Assembly (NCBI GenBank): GCA_945949375.1
Contig: CAMFEN010000017.1
Location: 1-11,441 of the forward strand
From: an uncultured Bacteroidales bacterium
GTDB taxonomy: Bacteria; Bacteroidota; Bacteroidia; Bacteroidales; Paludibacteraceae
Reading direction: 5' to 3'
Length of the DNA stretch: 11,441 nucleotides
Made by a program: the position numbers and the translations under genes. Shown here in pieces: positions 1 to 7,342 of this stretch. The notes under the pieces are model-generated. The model searched no databases. It worked only from the letters and a program-made list of their open reading frames with translations, and was not told where the DNA came from. Numbering within the stretch: position 1 is the first letter of the stretch; each line of letters starts with the position of its first letter.

Positions 1-28
1 TCATGCACTACCGATGTGCTAATGCCGC
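1..28 (-). tRNA. 5' part of a probable tRNA gene, cut by the left edge (possibly tRNA-Gly)
   Basis: Read on the minus strand from position 28 to 1, the sequence fits the 5' third of a tRNA. A 7-nt acceptor strand GCGGCAT is followed by T8 and A9, then a perfect 4-bp D stem (GCAC/GTGC) around the loop ATCGGTA, which has the conserved A14, the GG pair and A21. Next come A26 and the first bases of the anticodon stem. A promoter of the right type lies about 17 nt upstream, which fits the short leader of a tRNA. The anticodon is outside the window. The D arm ATCGGTAGT resembles my memory of Bacteroidota tRNA-Gly genes, so glycine is a guess. The acceptor 3' strand (expected ATGCCGC) is not available to confirm it. 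Confidence 0.62.
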
Positions 29-44
29 AGTACCGAATTGCGCT

Positions 45-77
45 GCAAAGGTACAGCTTTTTTTTTATATATGCAAA
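45..77 (-). promoter_or_regulatory. Bacteroidota-type promoter for the leftward tRNA
   Basis: On the minus strand TTTG (77-74) is followed by exactly 20 nt and then TACCTTTG (53-46). This matches the Bacteroidota primary-sigma consensus TTTG/TAnnTTTG. The spacer carries a long A tract. The box starts 16 nt past the stop of the carboxypeptidase-regulatory-like gene, so the leftward tRNA need not depend on read-through. Predicted transcription start is near position 40. Confidence 0.7.
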
Positions 78-92
78 TTTTTGCACGATTTT

Positions 93-1343
93 TTAGTAGA
101 TTTCTACCATCTCGCGTTTCACGCGGCGCGTGATTTGGTCTTTCCGCAAGGGGTGTACTCCCTCTGTCTGAACGGAAGTAACGCGCTGCGTGGCGAGGGC
201 TTTGATGGGTATCTCCATCTGACGACTACCTACTATGCTTGCGTCGCAGTCCATGTTCTTTTCCAAGATATAGATATGCCCGTTTTTCCACTGGTAGATG
301 GTGTTGAAATCAATGTGCGCATTCATCTTGCGCAGGCGAAAACGCTCTATCTGCTCATCACCCATGTTGAAGATATTCAGGATGCGCAACATGTCCGCAT
401 CCAGTTTCTTGCCAAACGGCACATTCAGATATAGGTCGCTATGTTCCGAAAAACGACGTACGGACAGCGTTTGTGAGTCAAGGATGTAATGGCGTGTGAT
501 GGCGTATCTCACGATACCGAAGTAGTTCTTTTTCTCCACATGGGTGAGCACGGTCTCGCCTTCGTTCTCGTTGCTGACCGTCCAGTTGCGGATGTCATCC
601 ACAAAATGCTCGAAGTCGTACTTGATATTACCCATGTCGAACAACATACGATGAACCACCACGCCCGAATCTACACTATTGGCTGCCTCGCGCATACGCA
701 GGTCGTATTTCTCTAATGTCTGCGTAGCGAAAACGGTATCCACACGCCGCCGAATGGCGGGGTTGAAGAACCGCTTGCAATACTCGCCCGCGAACTGCAC
801 GGAGTCTTTGTTGTTCTTCCGTGCTTCCGGCAGTACCACCACGGAGGCTATCATCTGCTCCATACCCCATGCCTCGCCATCCGAATCCATTCGTGCATCA
901 CTCACCACATGGTACTTGCTCGGCTCGTCGCTGAAGTCTTCCTGCATGCGGACGTACACCTGATGGAGCAATGCTGCCATCTGTTTGCGCTTGTTCTTTT
1001 GTTTGTTGGCTTTCGCTGCCACCACGGTTTCTTCCAGTGCGATGGGCTGCTCGCGAAGGACTACCACCGCCGAATCACTCGGCGTGAACACACGCAGAGG
1101 CAACACCTGCTTCTCGTAGCCGATGAAGGAGACGACCACGGTACTTGTCTCGGGCAGGTCTGTACTAAAATGGAAAAAACCTTGGTCGTTGGTCGCGGCG
1201 CCCGCCACGGGGTCTTCCTCGGGATAGACGGTGGCGTAACCGATACCTCTGCCGTCAATATCTACTACACGACCTTGATAATCTGTGGAATACACCATTC
1301 CGGCAAATAGCAGCAAAACAAATAATCCTATTTCCTTTTTCAT
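93..1343 (-). CDS. Secreted carboxypeptidase-regulatory-like domain protein
   Basis: 416-residue protein, ATG start at 1343. A Lys-Lys n-region and hydrophobic core (about residues 1-19, ending VYS) form a signal peptide. Residues about 21-97 form a CarboxypepD_reg-like beta-sandwich: YQGRVVDIDGRGIGYATVY, then a TNDQGFF turn, VVSFIGY and VVVLRE. This is the domain at the N-terminus of SusC-like TonB-dependent transporters. It is followed by LEETVVAAK, which resembles the start of a TonB plug, but no plug or barrel follows. The remaining 300 residues are charged and mixed and contain no motif I recognise. Bacteroidota genomes carry many such stand-alone secreted proteins, presumably periplasmic or outer-membrane associated; the function is unknown. 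It lies 221 bp downstream of the hydrolase gene with repeats between, and I see no clear promoter of its own. Fairly sure of the domain, not of the role. Confidence 0.85.
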   Translation of the reverse strand: MKKEIGLFVLLLFAGMVYSTDYQGRVVDIDGRGIGYATVYPEEDPVAGAATNDQGFFHFSTDLPETSTVVVSFIGYEKQVLPLRVFTPSDSAVVVLREQPIALEETVVAAKANKQKNKRKQMAALLHQVYVRMQEDFSDEPSKYHVVSDARMDSDGEAWGMEQMIASVVVLPEARKNNKDSVQFAGEYCKRFFNPAIRRRVDTVFATQTLEKYDLRMREAANSVDSGVVVHRMLFDMGNIKYDFEHFVDDIRNWTVSNENEGETVLTHVEKKNYFGIVRYAITRHYILDSQTLSVRRFSEHSDLYLNVPFGKKLDADMLRILNIFNMGDEQIERFRLRKMNAHIDFNTIYQWKNGHIYILEKNMDCDASIVGSRQMEIPIKALATQRVTSVQTEGVHPLRKDQITRRVKREMVEIY

Positions 1344-1395
1344 TGTTAAAGTTTATTTTTGGTAATGATATACGAGTTGAACCATATTGTTTATC

Positions 1396-1492
1396 AAACG
1401 CAAGCCCCTAAGGGGCGACATAAAACAGCGTAGGGGCTTGCCCTTACGTATGCAAAATGTCCTTAAACGCAAGCCCTGTAAGGGCGATATAA
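1396..1492. repeat. Palindromic intergenic repeat cluster (two direct copies plus an inverted copy)
   Basis: The 221-bp gap 1344-1564 holds two 28-nt direct copies, 1396-1423 and 1465-1492, both starting AAACGCAAGCCC and 69 bp apart. Each contains a short hairpin: 1404-1416 (GCCCCT/AGGGGC) and 1473-1485 (GCCCT, loop GTA, AGGGC). Between them lies an inverted element, 1429-1448. GCAAGCCCCTA (1400-1410) pairs perfectly with 1431-1441 across a 20-nt spacer. One base pair differs in a compensatory way between the two copies (C-G in the first, T-A in the second). No U-run follows, so a classical intrinsic terminator is not shown, although the hairpins might help end the rsmG-hydrolase transcript. 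Most likely a REP-like dispersed element. Confidence 0.75.
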
Positions 1493-1564
1493 CTCAATTT
1501 TGAATCTCGGGGTCAACATGTATAACATTGCCTTATTTTTCTCGAATTTCTATTTTGTCTCGTT

Positions 1565-2107
1565 TCACAGATACGGGTTATAGTCTTTCTCGTGTCCGAT
1601 GGTAGTGGAGTAGCCGTGCCCGGGATAAACCACCGTTTCATCGGATAGGGTGGTCAGTTTCTTCAGCGACCGAATCAGCATACTCATGTCTCCTCCAGGC
1701 AGGTCGGTGCGCCCAATAGACTCTTGAAATAGGGTGTCGCCCGTGAATAGCCATTTCTCAGAAGGTAAGTAGTAGCATACCGAGTCCTCTTTATGTCCGG
1801 GCGTGCGCAGTACCTGAAAACGCATACCGCCTGCCTCCAATTCTCCCTCCGCGGGGAATATAATAGGACTTATCCCATATGCTTCCTGTACAAAATCTAT
1901 GCCACACACATGGTCGGTATGTGTATGGGTGATGAGCAATGTAACGGGGACAAGTTTCTCAGAACTTAGGAATGTTCTTAATCGTTCCTCCTCGCGCTCG
2001 CCGTACATACCGGCGTCTATCAGCACGCACTCTTGTTTCCCTGCTTCCCACAACACATAGGTGCATTCGCGGTAGGGATTGAAATAAAAAGTCTTAAGTT
2101 GTATCAT
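1565..2107 (-). CDS. Metallo-beta-lactamase-fold hydrolase (glyoxalase II-like, YcbL type)
   Basis: 180 residues from the ATG at 2107. That ATG overlaps the rsmG stop as ATGA, which argues for it over the upstream in-frame GTG at 2143 lying inside rsmG. All metal ligands of the superfamily are visible: HTHTDH at residues 61-66, His105 in TPGH, Asp124 in FTGD and His164 in YPGH. The C-terminal stretch with TTIGHEKDYNPYL is typical of glyoxalase II/YcbL-like hydrolases, which bind two metal ions and cleave thioesters or related substrates in the cytoplasm. The true substrate is unknown. The segment between the HxHxDH motif and His105 is only 38 residues, roughly 25-30 fewer than I expect for this group, so the protein is a compact version. 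Translation is probably coupled to rsmG. Confidence 0.88.
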   Translation of the reverse strand: MIQLKTFYFNPYRECTYVLWEAGKQECVLIDAGMYGEREEERLRTFLSSEKLVPVTLLITHTHTDHVCGIDFVQEAYGISPIIFPAEGELEAGGMRFQVLRTPGHKEDSVCYYLPSEKWLFTGDTLFQESIGRTDLPGGDMSMLIRSLKKLTTLSDETVVYPGHGYSTTIGHEKDYNPYL

Positions 2108-2706
2108 AACGGCAAGTAAATCACGCGTTTGGTATCGAACCACTCTCCGCGGAAGAGGGTACTAATCTCGGTTATTTCTGCGCGTTTTTGGAATGGACGC
2201 AACTCTTCTCTCAGGTCGCCGCCTTTCAGCACAACCAACCCATTGGGTACTGCGTTGCGTTGTTTATTGCTTACATTTTTCTGCACCAGCCTGACAAGGT
2301 CGGGTAGGGGCATAACGGCTCTGCTCACTACAAAGTCAAACTTCCGTCTCTCCTCTTCAGCACGCTCTTGGATACACTCCACATTCATCAGCCCCAACGC
2401 GTTTGCCACTTTTATCTTCTTCCCGAGGGAGTCGATCAGCGTGAAACGACATTCCGGAAACAGTATCGCCAACGGAATCCCGGGGAATCCGCCGCCTGTG
2501 CCTACATCCAATATCTCTGTATGGGGCTGGAAGGGTAGCACTTTGGCGATGGCGAGCGAGTGTAGCACATGATGTTCGTAAAGGTTATCTATATCCTTTC
2601 GAGAAATCACATTTATCTTGCTGTTCCAGTCGCGGTATAGTACATCAAGAGCAGCAAACTGCTGCTCTTGATGCTCGGTTAGTTGAAAATAATCGGAGAT
2701 AATCAT
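2104..2706 (-). CDS. rsmG: 16S rRNA (guanine527-N7)-methyltransferase RsmG
   Basis: 200 residues, close to the usual length of about 205-210. RsmG (GidB) transfers a methyl group from S-adenosylmethionine to N7 of G527 in 16S rRNA; its loss gives low-level streptomycin resistance in several bacteria. Family signatures: INVISRKD (31-38) and NLYEHHVLHS (41-50), the SAM-binding glycine-rich loop DVGTGGGFPG (67-76), LIDSLGKK (90-97), FVVSRAV (125-131) and LKGG (160-163). It starts 20 nt after the yebC stop with no clear Shine-Dalgarno and ends in an ATGA overlap with the downstream hydrolase. An unusually strong inverted repeat lies inside codons 12-22. Identification is secure. Confidence 0.96.
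   Translation of the reverse strand: MIISDYFQLTEHQEQQFAALDVLYRDWNSKINVISRKDIDNLYEHHVLHSLAIAKVLPFQPHTEILDVGTGGGFPGIPLAILFPECRFTLIDSLGKKIKVANALGLMNVECIQERAEEERRKFDFVVSRAVMPLPDLVRLVQKNVSNKQRNAVPNGLVVLKGGDLREELRPFQKRAEITEISTLFRGEWFDTKRVIYLPL
2643..2673 (-). repeat. Perfect 14-bp inverted repeat inside the start of rsmG
   Basis: CATCAAGAGCAGCA (2643-2656) is the exact reverse complement of 2660-2673, with only AAC between (or 13 bp with a 5-nt loop AAACT). It covers rsmG codons 12-22 (HQEQQFAALDV). In mRNA this would be a very stable hairpin about 33 nt after the start codon. A 7-bp inverted repeat (2698-2704 with 2718-2724) also touches the rsmG start codon. Whether either affects translation or RNA processing between yebC and rsmG is inference. 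Confidence 0.85.
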
Positions 2707-2726
2707 TGTGGATAAGAGATTATCGT

Positions 2727-3446
2727 TTAATCTGCCATGTTGGTAAATACATTCTGCACATCCTCATCCTCCTCGATACGGTCAATGAGTTTCTGCACTG
2801 ATTCGCGTTGCTCATCGGTCAGTTTCTTCGTGTCGTTCGGAATACGGACAAATTCGCAACTCTGCACCTCAAAACCATTGTCTTCCAAGTACTTCTGCAT
2901 GTTCACTGCCTCGTTGAAGTCCGAGTAGATAACGATGGTGTTCTCTTCTTCATCTACGCCCAACTCCTCTACGCCGAAGTCGATGAGTTCCAATTCCAGT
3001 TCATCCAAGTCAATGCCCTCTTTCATGCCGATGGTGAAGCATGCCTTGCGGTCGAAGAGGAATTGCAGCGAGCCCTGTGTCCCCAGCGTGCCGCCGTGCT
3101 TGGTGAAGTAAGAACGGATGTTGGCTACGGTACGCATGTTGTTGTCAGTGGCGGTCTCCACGAAGATGGCAATGCCATGTGGACCGTATCCTTCGTAGTT
3201 AATCTCCTTGTAACCTTCCGAGGACTTGTCGGTCGCTTTCTTGATAGCGCGGTCGATGTTATCCTTCGGCATGTTCTCACGCTTACATTGCTGAATCAAT
3301 GTGCGGAGACGGGGGTTGGAATCAGGGTCAGGTCCGCCGTCGCGGGCTGCTATTGTGATTTCTTTACCGAGTTTGGTGAATGTACGGGCCATATGACCCC
3401 AGCGTTTCAATTTGGTCGCTTTGCGATATTCAAATGCGCGTCCCAT
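2727..3446 (-). CDS. yebC: YebC/PmpR family protein
   Basis: 239 residues, normal length, ATG at 3446 preceded by AAGG (3455-3458) at 8 nt. The N-terminus MGRAFEYRKATKLKRW is a Bacteroidota form of the family start. Family features follow in order: the KLGKEITIAARDGGPDPDSN region (25-44), ENMPKDNIDRAIKKA (about 57-71), YEGYGPHGIA, TDNNMRT and GSLQFLF, ending in an acidic segment. The family was long annotated as a transcriptional regulator. More recent work on some members points to a ribosome-associated translation factor that relieves stalling, and the placement next to rsmG would suit that. Lies 30 nt downstream of the OmpA gene and probably shares its transcript. Family assignment is secure; which role applies here cannot be read from sequence. 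Confidence 0.95.
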   Translation of the reverse strand: MGRAFEYRKATKLKRWGHMARTFTKLGKEITIAARDGGPDPDSNPRLRTLIQQCKRENMPKDNIDRAIKKATDKSSEGYKEINYEGYGPHGIAIFVETATDNNMRTVANIRSYFTKHGGTLGTQGSLQFLFDRKACFTIGMKEGIDLDELELELIDFGVEELGVDEEENTIVIYSDFNEAVNMQKYLEDNGFEVQSCEFVRIPNDTKKLTDEQRESVQKLIDRIEEDEDVQNVFTNMAD

Positions 3447-3476
3447 AATATGTACCTTGTATTATTAGTTAATAAT

Positions 3477-6107
3477 TTATTGTAGTTGCATCTTGTCTTT
3501 TGCTAACGAGTCCGTGGGTAATTGGCTAGCCTTAATGCTATCTTCCAACTGACGTAGTTGGGTTGAATCTGCATGTTCTAATATAGTCTCAACCGTTACT
3601 TCCTCAAAAGTGATATTAAATTCTACACGACGGTTTTTCTCGCGTCCCGCTTTCGTTTTATTGTCAGCAATCGGCATTTCATCACCGAATCCCTTGGCAG
3701 TCATGCGCCCTGCGGGAACGCCCTTCCCGATGAGATAGTTCATTACGGCGTTAGCGCGTTTCTCACTCAGTTCCTTATTAAGTTTTGCCTTACCTACATT
3801 GTCGGTGTGTCCTTGCACCTCAATAATAAAGTCAGGATTATCAATAAAGGTTTGTGCGATCTGGTCAAGTAATGGATATGATTTCTTTTTGATAGTTGCT
3901 TTACCATTATCAAAAGCAATACCCTTCATTGCCTTTTGCAGCAGGGTGCGCACTTCGCGTTTCACCTCAGGACAACCTTTGTTTATGGCAGGTCCGGCTG
4001 TTGTCGGACATTTATCTTGCCAATCGGGCACGCCGTCGCCGTCGGTATCTAATTCGCAACCATTTGCATCAATGAAACCACGTGCTTCCATCGGTGTGTT
4101 GGGGCATAGGTCGCGCCAATCTGGCACGCTATCACCGTCGCTATCTAACTCACAGCCTTTTTCGTCTACTAACCCGATGGCTCCTGCGGGCGTGTTCGGA
4201 CATTCGTCTAAGTAGTCAGGTACACCATCTCCGTCGGTGTCCAACAAACAACCACGTTCGTCAATAAATCCCTTGGCCTCCAACGGTGTGCCGGGGCAAT
4301 CGTCGCGCCAATCGGGCACGCCATCCCCATCGGTATCCAGTTCGCAACCCTTTTCGTCCACGAGCCCCAATGCCTCTTTCGGTGTGTTTGGACACTCGTC
4401 TTCATAATCAGGCACACCATCTCCGTCGCTATCTATCGGGCAGCCCAAGGTATCTATCAAACCGTATGCCTTCTCAGAGGTGAACGGACATTTGTCCAAG
4501 TAATCGGGAATACCGTCACCATCGCTGTCTATCGGGCAGCCCAAGGCATCCACTTTCACATTCTTGGGCGTATTCGGACACATGTCAAATTGGTCAAACA
4601 CACCATCTTTATCCTTATCTTTTTTATGATTGGTCCCCCATACGATGCTAAAGCCCAATGCGGCATTCACACCTTTCATATGATAGGGAATAGGTATAGA
4701 TTTTGTATAAACAGTAGGAATGTAATCCAGTGCAAGTGTCAAGTTAACGCCATCGTAAGGCATAAAACTTAATCCCGCGCCGATACTGCTATAGTGTCCG
4801 TTATCCACAAGGGAGTAGGAAAGGGCTAAGTTGAACCAGTTGCACGGACGCAACGCCGCACCAATGGTAACCTCCTCATATAGTTTACGGTTGTACAAAC
4901 GTGTGCGAGATAATATTCCCACACCAATGCGGTTATCCCAGAAATTGGCATCCACACCCACGTTCAGTTTCATGCTCACCATATTGGTAAACCCGCCTTT
5001 CTTGCTACCTACTCGGGCGGCATCAAGCAATCCCGCTGCATTGTTTTTTACATCGCTTAATAGGCTGTCGGTGCTAAACACGCCATCTACCACATAGTCT
5101 CCGTAGTCAAAATCGCCCACACCTACAAACGTGGTATCTATGCTGGCAGACATCTTCGCACTGGTCTTCTTGCCCCAACTGATGAATCCTAAATCATTCA
5201 CCGCTGCTGTAATCTGCACTTGTTCAATGGGCTTATAGGTAAAACCTATGTCAATGGCTCCGCCGTATCCCGCAGGCTTCACAAAAGTGCCAATGGTGGA
5301 CATCAAATCTCCGTTTTCAAGCGGTAATAGCGAACTGAAGTCACTGGAGATTATATCCTGTATGGTCGCTCCGTCAGGGATCGCAGACATATTCAATGGA
5401 CCGGCAAGCTCCACATCCATTTGACCGTTGAAGTGCCACTCATCAATGGAAGCATTCAGGTCAAGCGTATTGGCATTGATGCGCGCATGAGCAGTTCCCA
5501 TCAAGAATTTCAACTTACCACCGACTGTCCATTCATCATTTATCTTATGCGAATAACCGAATGCCAACTCCGTGTAAACATTCACGTTTGTCCCAAAGCC
5601 GCCTAAATTGAAATAGTTATTGCCGCCAGAGATGTCTTCCATACCGCCTCCCAGCATGAAATGGAAGAAATCGCGTGGGATGCTTCCACCCATGTCAAGG
5701 TGCTCCATAATGCCGAACGTGAAATAGCCTTTCTCTTTCACGCGGAAACCGAAGCCCAAGATATCCATCGTCGCCTCACCGTCAATCAGCGTTGTTTTGC
5801 GGGGTTTCTTTAAGAATGCGTCTCTATTGGCATCTGGGTGTAGTACGGTAATAGTGGAGTTCGGATCCTTCGGATTGGTGAACACGAAGTCGCTCATCGA
5901 AAAGGAGTTATTCCCTATCCAAAAACTGGTGTACCCCAATGGCGTGAAGTTCAGATAGCCGTTGCTTACCGGCTGAAAAGCAGGGTTCACCAAATGGCGC
6001 ATTGGTGCGTTTTCCAAAAAGTACAACGTATTAACCTGCTGTGCGTTTGCAACCGATGCTGTTAATAGAAGGACTGCTGCTAATATTTTCCGAAATTGTT
6101 TTTTCAT
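3477..6107 (-). CDS. Outer-membrane OmpA-family protein with DUF5723-like N-terminus and seven TSP3 repeats
   Basis: 876 residues. Signal peptide 1-22 (MKKQFRKIL, hydrophobic core, cut near ANA-QQ). Residues about 25-490 are rich in alternating beta strands and start NTLYFLENAPMRHLVNPAFQP, typical of the DUF5723 group of Bacteroidota envelope proteins, probably a beta-barrel. Residues 497-704 hold seven calcium-binding-type thrombospondin type-3 repeats (DxDGDGxPDxxDxCP). Residues about 730-834 are a C-terminal OmpA domain that binds peptidoglycan: GHTDN (766-770), LSEKRANAV (780-788) and NRRVEF (825-830). A 40-residue polar tail follows. Likely role: linking the outer membrane to the cell wall. 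The start has an unusually good ribosome binding site, and the gene follows the lipoprotein by 20 nt, so the two are probably one unit. High confidence in architecture; the exact partner or cargo is unknown. Confidence 0.93.
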   Translation of the reverse strand: MKKQFRKILAAVLLLTASVANAQQVNTLYFLENAPMRHLVNPAFQPVSNGYLNFTPLGYTSFWIGNNSFSMSDFVFTNPKDPNSTITVLHPDANRDAFLKKPRKTTLIDGEATMDILGFGFRVKEKGYFTFGIMEHLDMGGSIPRDFFHFMLGGGMEDISGGNNYFNLGGFGTNVNVYTELAFGYSHKINDEWTVGGKLKFLMGTAHARINANTLDLNASIDEWHFNGQMDVELAGPLNMSAIPDGATIQDIISSDFSSLLPLENGDLMSTIGTFVKPAGYGGAIDIGFTYKPIEQVQITAAVNDLGFISWGKKTSAKMSASIDTTFVGVGDFDYGDYVVDGVFSTDSLLSDVKNNAAGLLDAARVGSKKGGFTNMVSMKLNVGVDANFWDNRIGVGILSRTRLYNRKLYEEVTIGAALRPCNWFNLALSYSLVDNGHYSSIGAGLSFMPYDGVNLTLALDYIPTVYTKSIPIPYHMKGVNAALGFSIVWGTNHKKDKDKDGVFDQFDMCPNTPKNVKVDALGCPIDSDGDGIPDYLDKCPFTSEKAYGLIDTLGCPIDSDGDGVPDYEDECPNTPKEALGLVDEKGCELDTDGDGVPDWRDDCPGTPLEAKGFIDERGCLLDTDGDGVPDYLDECPNTPAGAIGLVDEKGCELDSDGDSVPDWRDLCPNTPMEARGFIDANGCELDTDGDGVPDWQDKCPTTAGPAINKGCPEVKREVRTLLQKAMKGIAFDNGKATIKKKSYPLLDQIAQTFIDNPDFIIEVQGHTDNVGKAKLNKELSEKRANAVMNYLIGKGVPAGRMTAKGFGDEMPIADNKTKAGREKNRRVEFNITFEEVTVETILEHADSTQLRQLEDSIKASQLPTDSLAKDKMQLQ
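3996..4619 (-). repeat. In-gene tandem repeat coding for seven TSP3 calcium-binding repeats
   Basis: The DxDGDG motifs recur every 96 bp (32 codons) six times over, after a first 90-bp step. Every second unit is more alike: DY..ECPNTP with GLVDEKGCEL alternates with DWR..CP.TP with GFID..GC.L, giving a 192-bp superperiod. Synonymous sites have diverged, so the duplication is not recent. Most units carry two cysteines (CP and GC). Confidence 0.9.
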
Positions 6108-6115
6108 ACGATCTT

Positions 6116-6121
6116 CCTCCT
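6116..6121 (-). promoter_or_regulatory. Strong Shine-Dalgarno for the OmpA-family gene
   Basis: On the minus strand AGGAGG (6121-6116) lies 8 nt before the ATG at 6107, inside the 20-nt gap after the lipoprotein stop codon. Such a perfect site is uncommon in Bacteroidota, where A-rich leaders are the rule. It supports the chosen start and suggests high expression of this envelope protein. Confidence 0.75.
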
Positions 6122-6127
6122 AATTTA

Positions 6128-7342
6128 TCAGTTATTGGTAAAATTAAATACGGCTCCCAATTTCGCGCCTATACCTATTTGAAGTTTGAGACGTGAATCA
6201 TCGGTAATGCGAATCTTGAAATTCTCATCGCTCTCAAAGGCACTATGCAGCGACTTATCATCTACAATCACCGTGTACGATAAAGCTTTCAACTCCTCAA
6301 ACCGTTCTAACTTCTCTTTGGTGATGTTTATCGCATCTTCCAAACTGCCCGGCTGGCTGATAATCATCTCGCCTTCTGCGCCAACCGCGTATTCGGGGGC
6401 TTTTATAAATAATGTGTCGTTTTGAGTCAGGCGTAGCGGTTCGCCCGTGCGATCATCTATGATAACATGACCATTGGAGTCAAGACAGCAGAGTACCATA
6501 CGCACATCCAAGGGCAACCTATTCTCTATCTTCAGTTGTACATATAGATCGCTTTGTTTTACGCTATCTATCAGGCTTATCGAATCCATTAACCCTGCTA
6601 TATTTAGGTTGATATTTTCTATTGTATCGCTATATGCCGCATACAAACCTTCGTTGAAAATGAACGGCACATCAACATCTATGTTCATGTCTAATTTTGT
6701 CGTCGGGGTCAAACGAGTCTGTTCGGTCAAGGTCTTATCGAAATCGATATACCAATGCCATGCCATCACATCCGGAGTCCCTGTAAACAAACGATCTACT
6801 CGCCCATGTTCTGCCTCTTTGTTGAAGACTATATCCAATACAATCGAATCGCCGATGGTTGACGGATTCTGATCCATCCATACATTATCGCGTACGGCTT
6901 CAAAAGCATCGCGGGGATACTTATAGGAGTGTTCGCGATTATCGCCAAATTCAGCGTAGTGTGTCTGACCATCACGAGAGGTTACGTACAAGTATTTTCC
7001 GTTGAATACCAACGGACCCGCCAACTCGTGAGTTACATGAATATTGATTAGCGGATCGGCCACGGGCAAACAGATATCTTTCATCGTGCTCCAGTTCCCG
7101 AAGATGCTATCCATCGAAATGCTCCCCTCGTCGCGCATCTTATTCGAGCTCTCGAACATACCCCATAGGGCGGTGTATTCAATAAACTGTACCCTCATCC
7201 CGAATATTACGGCCATATCAGTTACGATAGGTCGTCCTTTCGCGTTTTTTGGGACGGTCATGTATATCTCCACATCCATAGAAGAACCATTCACCACATT
7301 TGTATTCGAGCATGGTTGTGTATGATCAGATCGGAAGAGCAC
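6128..7342 (-). CDS. C-terminal part of a large lipoprotein, separated by adapter contamination
   Basis: This reading frame is open to 7342, but its apparent GTG start and first residues (MLFRSD) are encoded by Illumina adapter, so it is not an independent gene. Genuine sequence begins at the HTQPCSNTNVV segment and continues from the upstream frame (7326-8078) once 31 bp are removed. The repaired protein has 639 residues from the ATG at 8078. This part is soluble-looking and beta-rich (e.g. MDVEIYMTVP, LAGPLVFNGKYLYVTS, DMNIDVDVPFIFNEG, ADPLINIHVTH), without membrane spans or catalytic motifs I recognise, and ends FNFTNN. It resembles a large periplasmic lipoprotein body. It stops 20 nt before the OmpA-family gene, so the pair is likely co-transcribed and may act together at the outer membrane. 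Function unknown. Confidence 0.8.
   Translation of the reverse strand: MLFRSDHTQPCSNTNVVNGSSMDVEIYMTVPKNAKGRPIVTDMAVIFGMRVQFIEYTALWGMFESSNKMRDEGSISMDSIFGNWSTMKDICLPVADPLINIHVTHELAGPLVFNGKYLYVTSRDGQTHYAEFGDNREHSYKYPRDAFEAVRDNVWMDQNPSTIGDSIVLDIVFNKEAEHGRVDRLFTGTPDVMAWHWYIDFDKTLTEQTRLTPTTKLDMNIDVDVPFIFNEGLYAAYSDTIENINLNIAGLMDSISLIDSVKQSDLYVQLKIENRLPLDVRMVLCCLDSNGHVIIDDRTGEPLRLTQNDTLFIKAPEYAVGAEGEMIISQPGSLEDAINITKEKLERFEELKALSYTVIVDDKSLHSAFESDENFKIRITDDSRLKLQIGIGAKLGAVFNFTNN

Noticed and set aside
3..434. Plus-strand reading frame opposite the secreted protein gene
   Set aside because: It overlaps a well-supported minus-strand gene and the tRNA/promoter region, with no protein family features.
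1344..1564. Classical rho-independent terminator after the hydrolase gene
   Set aside because: GC-rich hairpins exist but no run of U follows on the minus strand; kept as repeat with possible effect on transcript end.
2105..2143. Upstream GTG start for the hydrolase giving 192 residues
   Set aside because: The extra 12 residues lie inside rsmG; the ATGA overlap and the family-like start MIQLKTFYFN favour 2107.
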